Source: Panacagrimonas sp965216805
Lineage (GTDB): Bacteria > Pseudomonadota > Gammaproteobacteria > Nevskiales > Nevskiaceae
DNA length: 64,000 bases
Reading direction: 5' to 3'
Assembly (NCBI RefSeq): GCF_965216805.1
Contig: NZ_CBDCGN010000002.1
Location: 1,984,001-2,048,000 of the forward strand
The notes beneath the pieces were generated by a model that had not been told where the DNA came from, searched no databases, and saw nothing but the letters and a program-made list of their open reading frames with translations. The position numbers were made by a program, and so were the translations under genes. This document shows positions 26,547 to 35,035 of this stretch, piece by piece. Each line of letters starts with the position of its first letter. Positions within the stretch are counted from its first letter, which is position 1.

Positions 26547-29510
26547 CTACAGGGCGGCGATCTTCGCCGACTGCTCTTGCAAGGCCGCCAGATCGCGCTG
26601 CTGTTTTTCGGCCAGTTCCCGCGCCTGCTGCTGCACCGCCGCCGGGGCTTTGCCGAAATTGGGATTGGAGATGCGCGTCGTCACCTTCTCCACGTCGCTG
26701 CGCAGCTTTTCGATCTGGCGCGCCAAACGCGCCAGCTCCGCGTCCTTGTCGATCAGCCCGGCCATGGGTACGAGCAGGCGCATGTTGCCGAGCAGCGCGC
26801 TCGCCGACTGCGGTGCCACCTCGTCCGCGCCAAGCACGCGCAGCGATTCCACGCGCGCCAGGAACTCGATGCTGCCGCGCAAGCGCTCGATGCGTTCCAG
26901 ATCGGTTGCAGAGGCGTTCTGCACCAGCACCGGCAGCGCCTTCGCGGGCGATATATCCATCTCGCCGCGGATCTGGCGCAGGCCCAGGATGAAGCCCTTG
27001 AGCCACTCGATCTCGGCCTCGGCGGTCTCATCGACCTTCTCGGCTTGCGCCACCGGGTAGCGCTGCAGCATCAGGGTTGCGCCCTCAACGCCGGCGAGCG
27101 GCGCAACTCTTTGCCAGACCTCCTCAGTGATGAAGGGCATCAGCGGATGCAACAGGCGCAGCCAGGTTTCCAGCACGCGCACCAGTGTGCGGCGCGTGCC
27201 GCGCTGCTGCTCCGGCGCGCCGTTCTGCAACGCGGGCTTGGACAGTTCCAGATACCAGTCGCAGTACTCGTTCCAGATGAATTGGTAGAGCGCGGTGCTG
27301 AGCAGGTCGAAGCGGTAGGTCCGGAAGTGATCGGTGCACTCGGTCTCCAGCTTCTGGAGGCGCGAGACGATCCAGCGGTCGGCGACGGAGAGTTCGAACG
27401 GCAGTTCCCCCTCTCCCGCAAGCGGGAGAGGGGGAACTGCACCCCCGTTCTCCGCGAGCCCCTCGCCCGACGCTGTGGCACCACCTTCCACCGCTTGCGG
27501 GAGAGGGGAAACATTCATCAGCACGTAGCGCGCCGCATTCCAGATCTTGTTGCAGAAATTGCGATAGCCCGCCGCGCGCGCGGCGTCGAAGCGGATGTCG
27601 CGGCCCTGCGTGGCGAGTGCGGCAAAGGTGAAGCGCAGCGCATCGGTGCCCACGGCCTCGATGCCCTTGGGATAATCCTTGCGCGTCTTGGCCTCGATCT
27701 TCGGTGCCATTTCCGGCTTCATGAGGCCAGTGGTGCGCACTTTCACCAGATCTTCGAGCGTGATGCCGTCGATCACGTCCAGGGGATCGAGGACATTGCC
27801 CTTGGACTTGGACATCTTGTTGCCTTCCGGGTCACGCACCAGGCCGGTGATGTAGACCTCGCGGAACGGCACGTCGCCCATGAAGTACTGGCCCATCATC
27901 ACCATGCGGGCGACCCAGAAGAAGATGATGTCGAAGCCGGTGACGAGCACGCTGGTCGGGTAGTACTTCTTCAGCGCCGCGTTGTCGCTGGGCCAGTTCA
28001 GGGTGGCGAAGGGCCAGATGTCGGAAGAGAACCAGGTGTCGAACACATCCTCGTCCTGCTTGAGCGCAACGCTGTCGTTCAGGCCGTGCTTCGTACGCAC
28101 CTCGGCCTCGCTGCGGCCGACATAGACCTTGCCCTCCGCGTCGTACCAGGCCGGGATGCGATGGCCCCACCAGAGCTGGCGCGAGATGCACCAGTCCTGA
28201 ATGTTGTCCAGCCACTGGCGATAGGTATTGATCCAGTTGTCCGGCACGAACTTGATGCGGCCGTCGGCGAACACGTCGAGCGCGGGTTGGGTGACCTTCG
28301 TCCAGCCGCCATCCGGGGTCTTGCGCGTGAGATCGACGAACCACTGGTCGGTGAGATAAGGCTCCAGCACCGCGCCGCTGCGATCGCCGCGCGGCACCTT
28401 CAGCTTGTGGTCTTCGATCTTGTCGACGAGGCCCAGGGCTTCGAGGTCGGCGACGATCTGCTTGCGGGCGACGTAGCGGTCCAGACCGCGGTACGACACC
28501 GGAATCGCCTCGTAGTCGAGTTCGCCAATCCACGCAGATGCTGTTTGTATTCCAGGCGCCTGCTCTCCGCGTCGCTTCGCTTCTTCAAGCAGGCCATCGT
28601 GAAATGGTGACGAGATGATGTGCGCCGTCTTGGTCAGGACATTGAAAACGGGCAGCCCATGCCGCTGCCCGACCTGATAGTCGTTGAAATCATGCGCCGG
28701 CGTGATCTTCACCACACCCGTGCCGAACTCGCGATCCACGTAGTCGTCGGCTATGACCGGAATCTCGCGATCCGCCAACGGCAGACGCACGGTCTTGCCG
28801 ATGAGATGCCTGTAGCGCTCGTCCTCGGGATGCACGGCCACCGCGGTATCGCCGAGCATGGTTTCCGGTCGCGTGGTCGCAACCACGAGGTGCCCCGAGT
28901 CGTCGGCGAGCGGATAGCGGAAATGCCAGAGCTTGCCGTTCTCCTCTTCCTGCGCGACTTCCAGGTCCGAGATCGCGGTCTGCAAAACCGGGTCCCAGTT
29001 GACGAGGCGCTTGCCGCGGTAGATCAACCCGGCCTCGTGCAGCTTCACGAAATGCTCGACCACAGACTTGGAATACCCCTCGTCCATGGTGAAGCGGTTG
29101 CGGCTCCAGTCCACCGAGCTGCCGAGTCGCTTGATCTGCTGCTCGATGATGCCGCCGGAATGCGCCTTCCACTCCCAGACTTTCTCGACGAACTTCTCGC
29201 GGCCGAGGTCGTGGCGGTTGACGCCCTCGAGCTTGAGATTGCGCTCCACCACCATCTGCGTCGCGATGCCCGCGTGGTCGGTGCCTGGCTGCCAGAGCGT
29301 GTCCTTGCCGCTCATGCGCGCGTGGCGGATCAGCGCGTCCATGATGGTGTGCTGGAACGCGTGGCCCATGTGCAGGGTGCCGGTCACGTTCGGCGGCGGA
29401 ATCATGATGCTGTAGGGCTCACCGGACCCGGACGGCGCATAGCAGCCCTGTTCTTCCCAGTACGCACGCCAGCGGGCTTCGATAGGGCCAGGTTCGAAAG
29501 TCTTGTCCAT
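26547..29510 (-). CDS. valS: Valyl-tRNA synthetase with two apparent in-frame insertions
   Basis: This enzyme charges tRNA-Val. The 987-residue product is about 36 residues longer than E. coli ValS. The HIGH box appears as HMGH (47-50) and the KMSKS box is at about 565-569. The C-terminal coiled coil ends the protein. Residues about 296-333 (with LLEEAKRRGEQAPGIQ) and about 666-704 (Gly/Glu/Pro-rich) are not expected in the family. The latter is encoded by a 40-bp perfect palindrome and a half copy. Both keep the frame, so the enzyme is probably active. Confidence 0.93.
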   Translation of the reverse strand: MDKTFEPGPIEARWRAYWEEQGCYAPSGSGEPYSIMIPPPNVTGTLHMGHAFQHTIMDALIRHARMSGKDTLWQPGTDHAGIATQMVVERNLKLEGVNRHDLGREKFVEKVWEWKAHSGGIIEQQIKRLGSSVDWSRNRFTMDEGYSKSVVEHFVKLHEAGLIYRGKRLVNWDPVLQTAISDLEVAQEEENGKLWHFRYPLADDSGHLVVATTRPETMLGDTAVAVHPEDERYRHLIGKTVRLPLADREIPVIADDYVDREFGTGVVKITPAHDFNDYQVGQRHGLPVFNVLTKTAHIISSPFHDGLLEEAKRRGEQAPGIQTASAWIGELDYEAIPVSYRGLDRYVARKQIVADLEALGLVDKIEDHKLKVPRGDRSGAVLEPYLTDQWFVDLTRKTPDGGWTKVTQPALDVFADGRIKFVPDNWINTYRQWLDNIQDWCISRQLWWGHRIPAWYDAEGKVYVGRSEAEVRTKHGLNDSVALKQDEDVFDTWFSSDIWPFATLNWPSDNAALKKYYPTSVLVTGFDIIFFWVARMVMMGQYFMGDVPFREVYITGLVRDPEGNKMSKSKGNVLDPLDVIDGITLEDLVKVRTTGLMKPEMAPKIEAKTRKDYPKGIEAVGTDALRFTFAALATQGRDIRFDAARAAGYRNFCNKIWNAARYVLMNVSPLPQAVEGGATASGEGLAENGGAVPPLPLAGEGELPFELSVADRWIVSRLQKLETECTDHFRTYRFDLLSTALYQFIWNEYCDWYLELSKPALQNGAPEQQRGTRRTLVRVLETWLRLLHPLMPFITEEVWQRVAPLAGVEGATLMLQRYPVAQAEKVDETAEAEIEWLKGFILGLRQIRGEMDISPAKALPVLVQNASATDLERIERLRGSIEFLARVESLRVLGADEVAPQSASALLGNMRLLVPMAGLIDKDAELARLARQIEKLRSDVEKVTTRISNPNFGKAPAAVQQQARELAEKQQRDLAALQEQSAKIAAL
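27401..27510. repeat. REP-like palindrome inside valS
   Basis: Positions 27401-27419 and 27422-27440 are perfect 19-bp inverted arms around AA, with core CTCTCCCGC and GCGGGAGAG. An opposite-facing half copy (GCTTGCGGGAGAGGG) lies at about 27493-27507. This looks like a paired REP element that has become coding sequence for a linker between the catalytic and anticodon-binding regions. Confidence 0.7.
28510..28625. repeat. Second insertion-like segment inside valS, possible dispersed element
   Basis: This stretch encodes about 37 residues absent from typical ValS between the VFNVLTKT and YRGLDRYVARKQI motifs. It is visibly less GC-rich than flanking valS. Origin as a mobile repeat is inferred from the lack of homology and the composition only. 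Confidence 0.35.
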
Positions 29511-29747
29511 ACGGGATCGTTGGTGGCGGCGCGCCGCAAAAGACCGTCATTGTAACGACTGGCCGCCTGGAACCTCGCCTGCCGATGGCCGCCTGGACGC
29601 TCGGCGGACCGGCATGCACCCAGGCATTTACTTATACCGATTCACGCAACAGGCACGGTTTCGATTGAGGGAATGGAAATAAGGTCCATAGACTGGCGTA
29701 TCGCGGATTTCCGCTGCCAGTCGACGGCCAGAGCCGTCATTCGTGCC

Positions 29748-30443
29748 ATGACCATGGAAAAAGCCTCCACCTTCGCCGGCCTCAGCGAAGCCCAGATCGA
29801 GACGCTGAACGCCGCCTATGCGCCGCTCAACTTCGAGCAGCGCCTGGCGCGCCTGTACCAGGACTTCGATCCGGGCAAGGTCATGGTGACGTCCTCCTTC
29901 GCGGCCACCTCGGCGTACTTCCTGCACATCATCTCGCGGGTGCGACCCGAGCAGGTCGTGCACTTCATCGACACCGGCTACCACTTTCCGGAGACGATCA
30001 CCTACCGCCAGTACCTGATCGATCTGTTTCAGCTCAAGGTGGAGGACATCCGCGCGGAGGACTGGAAACACCAGTTCACCCGCGATGAGCAGACCTATCT
30101 GAAGGACCCGGATTTCTGCTGCTCGGTGAACAAGGTCGAACCCTTGGAGGCGATCAAGCCCAACTTCCATGTTTGGGTGTCCAGCCTGATGCACTGGCAG
30201 ACCGACCATCGCGCCGACCTGCCTATCTTCGAAATCCGCCGCGGCATGATCAAGTTCAACCCCATGATCGACGTCACTCGCGAGGAGCGCGACGAGTACA
30301 TCCGCGAACATCATCTGCCGTTCCACCCGCTGGTGAATCGCGGCTATTCGTCGATCGGCTGCACCCACTGCACCGTGCCCGGTGAAGGCCGCAGCGGGCG
30401 CTGGGTGGGCAAACCGAAGACCGAGTGCGGGCTGCATCTGTAG
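29748..30443 (+). CDS. cysH: Assimilatory adenylylsulfate/phosphoadenylylsulfate reductase with Fe-S cysteine pattern
   Basis: This enzyme reduces APS or PAPS to sulfite using thioredoxin. The 231-residue product has SSFAATSAYFLHIISRV, the FIDTGYHFPET substrate loop, DFCCSVNKVEPL, SIGCTHC and the terminal catalytic ECGLHL. The CC...CxxC arrangement is the 4Fe-4S signature of APS reductases, which E. coli PAPS reductase lacks. Start at ATG 29748 or 29754; an ATG at 29673 is also in frame. Its TAG stop lies in the left arm of an inverted repeat shared with the convergent rhodanese gene. Confidence 0.9.
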   Translation: MTMEKASTFAGLSEAQIETLNAAYAPLNFEQRLARLYQDFDPGKVMVTSSFAATSAYFLHIISRVRPEQVVHFIDTGYHFPETITYRQYLIDLFQLKVEDIRAEDWKHQFTRDEQTYLKDPDFCCSVNKVEPLEAIKPNFHVWVSSLMHWQTDHRADLPIFEIRRGMIKFNPMIDVTREERDEYIREHHLPFHPLVNRGYSSIGCTHCTVPGEGRSGRWVGKPKTECGLHL

Positions 30444-30506
30444 GGCGGGCCGTGCACGCCAGCCGGTCAATGTGTCCGGCGCGGGCGGCGGCCATGGGCC
30501 GCCCTA
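30441..30506. repeat. Inverted repeat that supplies the stop codons of two convergent genes
   Basis: TAGGGCGGGCC at 30441-30451 and GGGCCGCCCTA at 30496-30506 are near-perfect inverted arms. The TAG of the left arm is the cysH stop; the TAG on the minus strand of the right arm is the rhodanese stop. It may also act as a bidirectional terminator. Confidence 0.55.
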
Positions 30507-30881
30507 CGGCGCCGTCGGCAGCAGGTCCTTCAGCGCCTTCCAGCCGCCGTCCACGCTGGTGACCTGCGTGTAGCCCATCTGCTGAATGGCCTGGGCGGCG
30601 AGGGCGGAGCGGTAGCCACCCCCGCAGTAGAGGTACAGGCGCTGATCCTTGTCCGGATGACGCGCTTCGATATCGCGCTCGATCACGCCCTTGCCGATGT
30701 GCTCGGCACCCACGAGATGCCCCGCGGCAAATTCCGACTCTTCGCGCACGTCGATCAGCGCAGCGCCCGGCCGTGCGCGCAGTTCGTCCGCCAGCGATGC
30801 GGCGGAAATTTCTCTTACCTGCCGTCTCGCCTGATCGACCAGCGCAACGAAGCCAGGCGCGTGAACAGTCTGGGTCGGCAT
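30504..30881 (-). CDS. Single-domain rhodanese (sulfurtransferase-like) protein
   Basis: The 125-residue product has a rhodanese domain with LIDVREESEFAAGHLVGAEH and the active-site loop YCGGGYRSA, which keeps the persulfide Cys. The ATG at 30879-30881 follows AGGAGATTCA, a strong ribosome site. It converges on cysH, so a link to sulfur metabolism is possible but unproven. Confidence 0.88.
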   Translation of the reverse strand: MPTQTVHAPGFVALVDQARRQVREISAASLADELRARPGAALIDVREESEFAAGHLVGAEHIGKGVIERDIEARHPDKDQRLYLYCGGGYRSALAAQAIQQMGYTQVTSVDGGWKALKDLLPTAP

Positions 30882-30990
30882 TGAATCTCCTGACATCCGG
30901 ATCGGTCCGAGTGGCGCTGGATTTTAACGGTGCCTGCTGCGCAAGATGCGGCGCTGAGCGGGAAGACCCTAACGAGGAGACAAGTCCGGC

Positions 30991-31758
30991 ATGATCAACG
31001 GACAAGGCAGGTGGCTGGCACTGCTGGGACTGGGACTGGGACTGGGACTGATGGTCCCGGTGTCGGCGCAGGACGACGTAAGAAAGGCGATTGACGCCAC
31101 CGAGCAGGCCACGCGCGCGGCCGCGGCCTCGCAGGCCCGTGTCGACAAGCTCGACGACCAGACCAAGTCGATGCTGGAACGCTATCGCTCGGCGAGCTGG
31201 CAGGCACAGCAGCTGACGGTGTACGCCGATCAGCTCGAGGAACTGGTGGGCGCCCAGGAGGCCGAGAAAGCCTCGCTGAATCGCCAGATCGAGGAAATGG
31301 AGCGTACCGAGCGCGAGCTGCTGCCCTTGATGCTGCGCATGGTCGAAGGGCTGGAGAAATTCATCGAACTGGATCTGCCGTTCCTGGCCACCGAGCGCAA
31401 TGAGCGCCTGGCCTCGCTGCAGAAGCTGATGGCGGACCCCGAGGCGAACAATGCAGAAAAGTTCGGCCGCATCCTCGAAGCCTGGCAGATCGAGGCCGAG
31501 TACGGGCGCACACTCGGCGCCGAGCGCGGCGAAGTCGAGGGTCGCAGCGTGGAGATTCTGCGTGTGGGCCGCACTGGTCTCTACTATTTGAGTGTGGACG
31601 GCAAGCAGGCCGGCCTGTGGAATACCGCCAGCGGCCAATGGCAGAGCCTGCCGACTTCCCGGATCAGTGAAGTGCGCCACGGCCTGCGCATGGCGCGCGA
31701 CACCGCGGCGCCCGACCTGCTGCGCCTGCCGGTTGCGGTGTCGGGGCCGGGACCATGA
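30991..31758 (+). CDS. DUF3450 periplasmic coiled-coil protein of TonB/ExbB clusters
   Basis: The 255-residue secreted protein is the first gene of a TonB-energisation operon. The signal peptide contains GLGLGLGL, encoded by four tandem copies of a CTGGGA hexamer, and ends near VSAQD. A long coiled coil (about 35-125) is followed by the conserved FIELDLPFLATERNERL and a beta-rich C-terminus with GRTGLYYLSVDGKQAGLW. DUF3450 proteins accompany TtpC/ExbB and TonB in marine and Xanthomonadales gammaproteobacteria and are thought to assist TonB systems. Confidence 0.88.
   Translation: MINGQGRWLALLGLGLGLGLMVPVSAQDDVRKAIDATEQATRAAAASQARVDKLDDQTKSMLERYRSASWQAQQLTVYADQLEELVGAQEAEKASLNRQIEEMERTERELLPLMLRMVEGLEKFIELDLPFLATERNERLASLQKLMADPEANNAEKFGRILEAWQIEAEYGRTLGAERGEVEGRSVEILRVGRTGLYYLSVDGKQAGLWNTASGQWQSLPTSRISEVRHGLRMARDTAAPDLLRLPVAVSGPGP
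31023..31051. repeat. CTGGGA hexamer microsatellite in the DUF3450 signal peptide
   Basis: Four consecutive CTGGGA units encode Leu-Gly repeats of the hydrophobic core. Unit gain or loss would keep the frame and alter signal-peptide length. Confidence 0.6.
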
Positions 31759-31780
31759 GCTGGACAGCCAAAAGAATCAC

Positions 31781-31870
31781 GCAACGGCGCAAAGAGAAAA
31801 AGACGCAGAGCACGCGAAGGAAACGAACATGAAAGCGTTCTCTCTCTTTGCATCTCTGCGCCTGTCTCTG
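31781..31870. repeat. GCGCAAAGAG-type repeat pair spanning the start of ttpC
   Basis: The purine-rich arm at 31781-31810 (containing GGCGCAAAGAG and GACGCAGAG) and an imperfect inverted copy at 31837-31870 flank the ttpC ATG at 31829. The second arm encodes part of the TtpC signal peptide. Confidence 0.45.
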
Positions 31871-33229
31871 CCATCGCAGCTCCACTCGCTGCTCTATGGC
31901 CTGATTCTTGCCGCTTTCGCAACACCACCCGCCCATGCCCAGACCGGCATGGACGAACTGTTGCAGCAGATCCAGCAAGGCTCGCAGGCGGCGGCCAAGC
32001 TCAACGCCGAGCGCGAGCAGCGGTTCCTGCGCAACAAGAACGAACAGGCTGCGCTGTTGGCCAAGGCGGAGGCGGATTTTGCGGCGGCCAACGCGCGGGC
32101 CGATCAGGCCAAGGCGCGCTTTGCCGTGGGGCAGGGCGAGATTGCGGAGTTGAAGCGGCGTCTGACCGAACGCGTGGGCGATACCGGCCAGATGTATGCC
32201 GCCATTGCGCAGGCGGCGGGGGAGTTTCGCAGCCAGATCGCCGGGTCCCTGGTGACCGCGCAGTTCCCCGACCGCATCGCGTTTCTGGACCGGCTTGCGC
32301 AGGGCGGCGAAATTCCGGGTGTCGATGACCTGGAGCAGTTGTGGTTTCTCTACGCACAGGAAGCTGCGGAGAGCGGCAAGGTCGCGCGCTTTGAAGCCCA
32401 GGTCATCGACGGCGTGGGCGCCAAATCCGCCGTGGAGGTGACGCGCGCGGGCGCGTTCGCCGCCTTTGACGAAGACGGCTATCTGAGCTTCGACGCCGCC
32501 AGCGGCCAGCTATCGGTGTTGCCGCGACAACCCAGGGATGCGCTGAAGCTGGCGCGCGCTTTCGGTGCCGACGAGCGCGAAGCGACCTCGACCTTGTTGC
32601 TGGACCCGTCGCGCGGCGAGTTGCTGCGCCTGATGGCGGAGCGGCCGACCGTGCTGGATCGCGTGCATCAGGGCGGCCTGGTGGGCTACGTCATCATCGC
32701 CATCGGCGTGGTCGGTGCGATCCTGGCGACCTACCAGCTTCTGTACCTCACCGGCGTCGGCGTCAAGGTCAGGCGGCAGTTGGGTCAGGTCACCGAGCCG
32801 CGGACTGACAACCCCCTCGGTCGTGTGCTGGCCAGCCTCAGCAACGACACCACGCAGGACCCGGAAGTGCTGGAGACGCGACTGTCGGAGGCGGTGCTGC
32901 GCGAAACGCCGCGGCTGGAACGTTTCCAGTCGCTGCTGCGGATGATCGTGGCTGCAGGCCCGCTGCTGGGCCTGCTGGGGACGGTGGTGGGCATGATCAT
33001 CACCTTTCAGGTCATCACCGAAGTCGGCTCGGGCGATCCCAAGCTGATGGCGGGCGGTATCTCGCAGGCGATGGTGGCGACGGTGCTGGGCCTGATCATC
33101 GCCATCCCGCTGCTGTTCGTGAACAGTTTCCTGATGAGCCGCTCGCGCATGCTCACCCAGATTCTCGACGAGCAGGCGGCGGGCCTATTGGCGCAGCGGC
33201 TGGAAGCGCAGGGCGGTCGCGATGCTTGA
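31829..33229 (+). CDS. TtpC/ExbB-like MotA-TolQ-ExbB proton channel protein with periplasmic coiled coil
   Basis: The 466-residue protein has a signal peptide (cleavage near AHAQ), a coiled-coil periplasmic region (about 40-130), a globular segment, a first membrane helix (VGYVIIAIGVVGAILATYQL), and the MotA/TolQ/ExbB domain. Its two further helices are LLRMIVAAGPLLGLLGTVVG and AMVATVLGLIIAIPLLFVN. It overlaps the next exbB by 8 bases. The extra ExbB-like subunit with a periplasmic domain is characteristic of three-component Ttp systems. Confidence 0.85.
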   Translation: MKAFSLFASLRLSLPSQLHSLLYGLILAAFATPPAHAQTGMDELLQQIQQGSQAAAKLNAEREQRFLRNKNEQAALLAKAEADFAAANARADQAKARFAVGQGEIAELKRRLTERVGDTGQMYAAIAQAAGEFRSQIAGSLVTAQFPDRIAFLDRLAQGGEIPGVDDLEQLWFLYAQEAAESGKVARFEAQVIDGVGAKSAVEVTRAGAFAAFDEDGYLSFDAASGQLSVLPRQPRDALKLARAFGADEREATSTLLLDPSRGELLRLMAERPTVLDRVHQGGLVGYVIIAIGVVGAILATYQLLYLTGVGVKVRRQLGQVTEPRTDNPLGRVLASLSNDTTQDPEVLETRLSEAVLRETPRLERFQSLLRMIVAAGPLLGLLGTVVGMIITFQVITEVGSGDPKLMAGGISQAMVATVLGLIIAIPLLFVNSFLMSRSRMLTQILDEQAAGLLAQRLEAQGGRDA

Positions 33230-33761
33230 GCTGATCACCCAGCAATTCCTGCTGCAGTACGACACTCTCGGCGCGTTTCTGGATTCCGGCGGCTGGGTCA
33301 CCCGCTGGATCCTTGCCGCCTGTGCGGTGCTGATCACGGTGGCGCTGGAGCGCAGCTGGTATCTGTGGCGTATCTACCCTCGCGTGCGTGCGGCAGCCCT
33401 GGCGCAGTGGAACGCGCGCAGCGAGCACCATTCCTGGGCCGCGCAGCGCATCCGCCTGGCGCTGATCTCGCAGTTGCGTCTGGGGCTGGAGGCGGGTCTG
33501 CCGGTGATCAAGGTGATGGTGCCGATGGCGCCGCTGCTGGGCCTGTTGGGCACGGTGATGGGCATGCTGCAGGTGTTCGACGCGCTGGCGTTTTCGCGCG
33601 GCGGCGACACCCGCGCGATGGCCGATGGCATCTCCCACGCCATGATCGCCACCATGACCGGGCTGGTGGTCAGCGTGCTGGGCCTGTTCTTCAGCCATCT
33701 GCTGGGCTCGCGCGTACGGGCCGAGGCCGAGCGGCTCAACGATCTGATCGCGCCGGGATGA
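33222..33761 (+). CDS. exbB: ExbB-type proton channel subunit
   Basis: The 179-residue inner-membrane protein has a first helix WVTRWILAACAVLITVALE and the paired MotA/TolQ/ExbB helices MAPLLGLLGTVMGMLQVFDA and MIATMTGLVVSVLGLFFSHL. It assembles with ExbD to convert proton motive force for TonB. It lies between the TtpC-like gene and exbD. Confidence 0.9.
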   Translation: MLELITQQFLLQYDTLGAFLDSGGWVTRWILAACAVLITVALERSWYLWRIYPRVRAAALAQWNARSEHHSWAAQRIRLALISQLRLGLEAGLPVIKVMVPMAPLLGLLGTVMGMLQVFDALAFSRGGDTRAMADGISHAMIATMTGLVVSVLGLFFSHLLGSRVRAEAERLNDLIAPG

Positions 33762-33765
33762 GCCG

Positions 33766-34170
33766 ATGAAATTCCGCCGCCACAATCCGCCGCCCGAAGA
33801 CACCGGCATCGACCTGGCGCCGATGCTGGACTTCGTGATGAACCTGCTGATCTTCTTCATCATCGCGGCGGCGTTCGTGCAGGAGAGCGGCATCCGGGTG
33901 AACAAGCCGGCCGCCAGCACTGCACAGCAGGAGGACAAGACCAGCATCTTCGTCGCCATTTCGGCCGACAACGAGATCTGGATCAATCGCGAGCGCGTCG
34001 ACATCCGACGCCTGCGCACCGAGATCGAACGCATGCGCCGCGACAAGCCGCAGGCCATCGTAGTGGTGCAGGCCGACCAGGACGCCCGCGCCGGCTTGAT
34101 GGTCGAAGTCATGGATCAGGCGCGTCTGGCTGGAGTGCCGGACGTGTCGATCGCGGCGACGCCGCGATGA
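33766..34170 (+). CDS. exbD: ExbD/TolR-type biopolymer transport protein
   Basis: The 134-residue protein has one membrane helix (MLDFVMNLLIFFIIAAAF) holding the Asp needed for proton movement, then a periplasmic domain with VRNxxx-type ISADNEIWINRERVDI. It starts 4 bases after exbB. Confidence 0.92.
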   Translation: MKFRRHNPPPEDTGIDLAPMLDFVMNLLIFFIIAAAFVQESGIRVNKPAASTAQQEDKTSIFVAISADNEIWINRERVDIRRLRTEIERMRRDKPQAIVVVQADQDARAGLMVEVMDQARLAGVPDVSIAATPR

Positions 34171-34177
34171 ACCAGCG

Positions 34178-34270
34178 TTTGCCACGGATGCACGCCGATG
34201 AACACGGTTCGAAGCCGAAGCGCGTTGTGGATCGTTGTATTCACGTTCATCCGTGCGATGCGTGGCAAAG
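34178..34270. repeat. Imperfect inverted-repeat element between exbD and tonB
   Basis: The arm TTTGCCACGGATGCACG at 34178 onward (to 34203) is matched by a complementary arm at 34245-34270 (GTTCATCCGTGCGATGCGTG), with about 40 bases between. The TCCGTG/CACGGA core is shared with 19134-19167. It starts 7 bases after the exbD stop and may form a hairpin separating exbD and tonB messages. Confidence 0.55.
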
Positions 34271-34285
34271 ATTGTGTCAGCGCCG

Positions 34286-35020
34286 ATGAATGAGATTCGC
34301 ACCGTGGAGCGATCCGGCCGCTGGATCGTTCTGCCTTCGATCGGCCTGCTGCTCACCGCGCTGCTGTTCCTGCTGCTGGGCTGGATCATCCGCGGGCCGG
34401 AGCACGAGGGCCTGGGCCCAGCACGCACCCTGGACGCCATTGACCTGGTGCGTGCGCCGCCGCCTTCGCAGCCGCCGGCCGATCCGCTGCAAACCCTGGA
34501 GAACTCTCCGCCGCCGCCGCCCGCGGCGCCGCCCGCCTTGGGGCGTCCGGATCTGCCGGCGTTGGACATACCGAGCCTGTCGGTCGACACGGTGGAGGTC
34601 AGCAACATTGCAGTACCTGTAGCCCTGGGCGTGCGCGGACTGAGCCTGGGCAAGTCGGGCTCCTTCGGCGGCTTCGGCGCGGGGGTGGGCGGCAGCGGCA
34701 GCGGGGCCGGTACCGGCGGCACGGGAACCGGCGGCGGCTGGAAAGGCAAGCCGCTGGTGCCGCTTTCCACCGCGCGCCCGCAGATGCCGGACTGGGCCTG
34801 CGCGCAGAAGCTGGACGGTTGGGTCGAGGCGATCTTCACCGTCATGCCCAACGGACGCGTGCAGGACGTGAAGATCGTGGATGCCGATCCGCGTGGCGTG
34901 TTCGAGGCCGCCGCGGTGGAGAGCATCGCCAACTGGATCTACGAACCCACCGGCAAGGCTGCCGAGGTCAAGCAGCGCGTGCCGATGAAGCATGAAGATT
35001 GTGCGTACAACTGGCGTTGA
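34286..35020 (+). CDS. tonB: TonB-family energy transducer
   Basis: The 244-residue protein has an N-terminal anchor (GLLLTALLFLLLGWII), a Pro-rich spacer with PPPPPAAPPA, a Gly/Ser-rich stretch, and a TonB C-terminal domain (GWVEAIFTVMPNGRVQDVKI, IANWIYEPTGKA) with a possible disulfide between CAQK and EDCAYN. It couples ExbB/ExbD to outer-membrane receptors not encoded here. Confidence 0.9.
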   Translation: MNEIRTVERSGRWIVLPSIGLLLTALLFLLLGWIIRGPEHEGLGPARTLDAIDLVRAPPPSQPPADPLQTLENSPPPPPAAPPALGRPDLPALDIPSLSVDTVEVSNIAVPVALGVRGLSLGKSGSFGGFGAGVGGSGSGAGTGGTGTGGGWKGKPLVPLSTARPQMPDWACAQKLDGWVEAIFTVMPNGRVQDVKIVDADPRGVFEAAAVESIANWIYEPTGKAAEVKQRVPMKHEDCAYNWR

Positions 35021-35035
35021 GCGGGCACTCGACCC

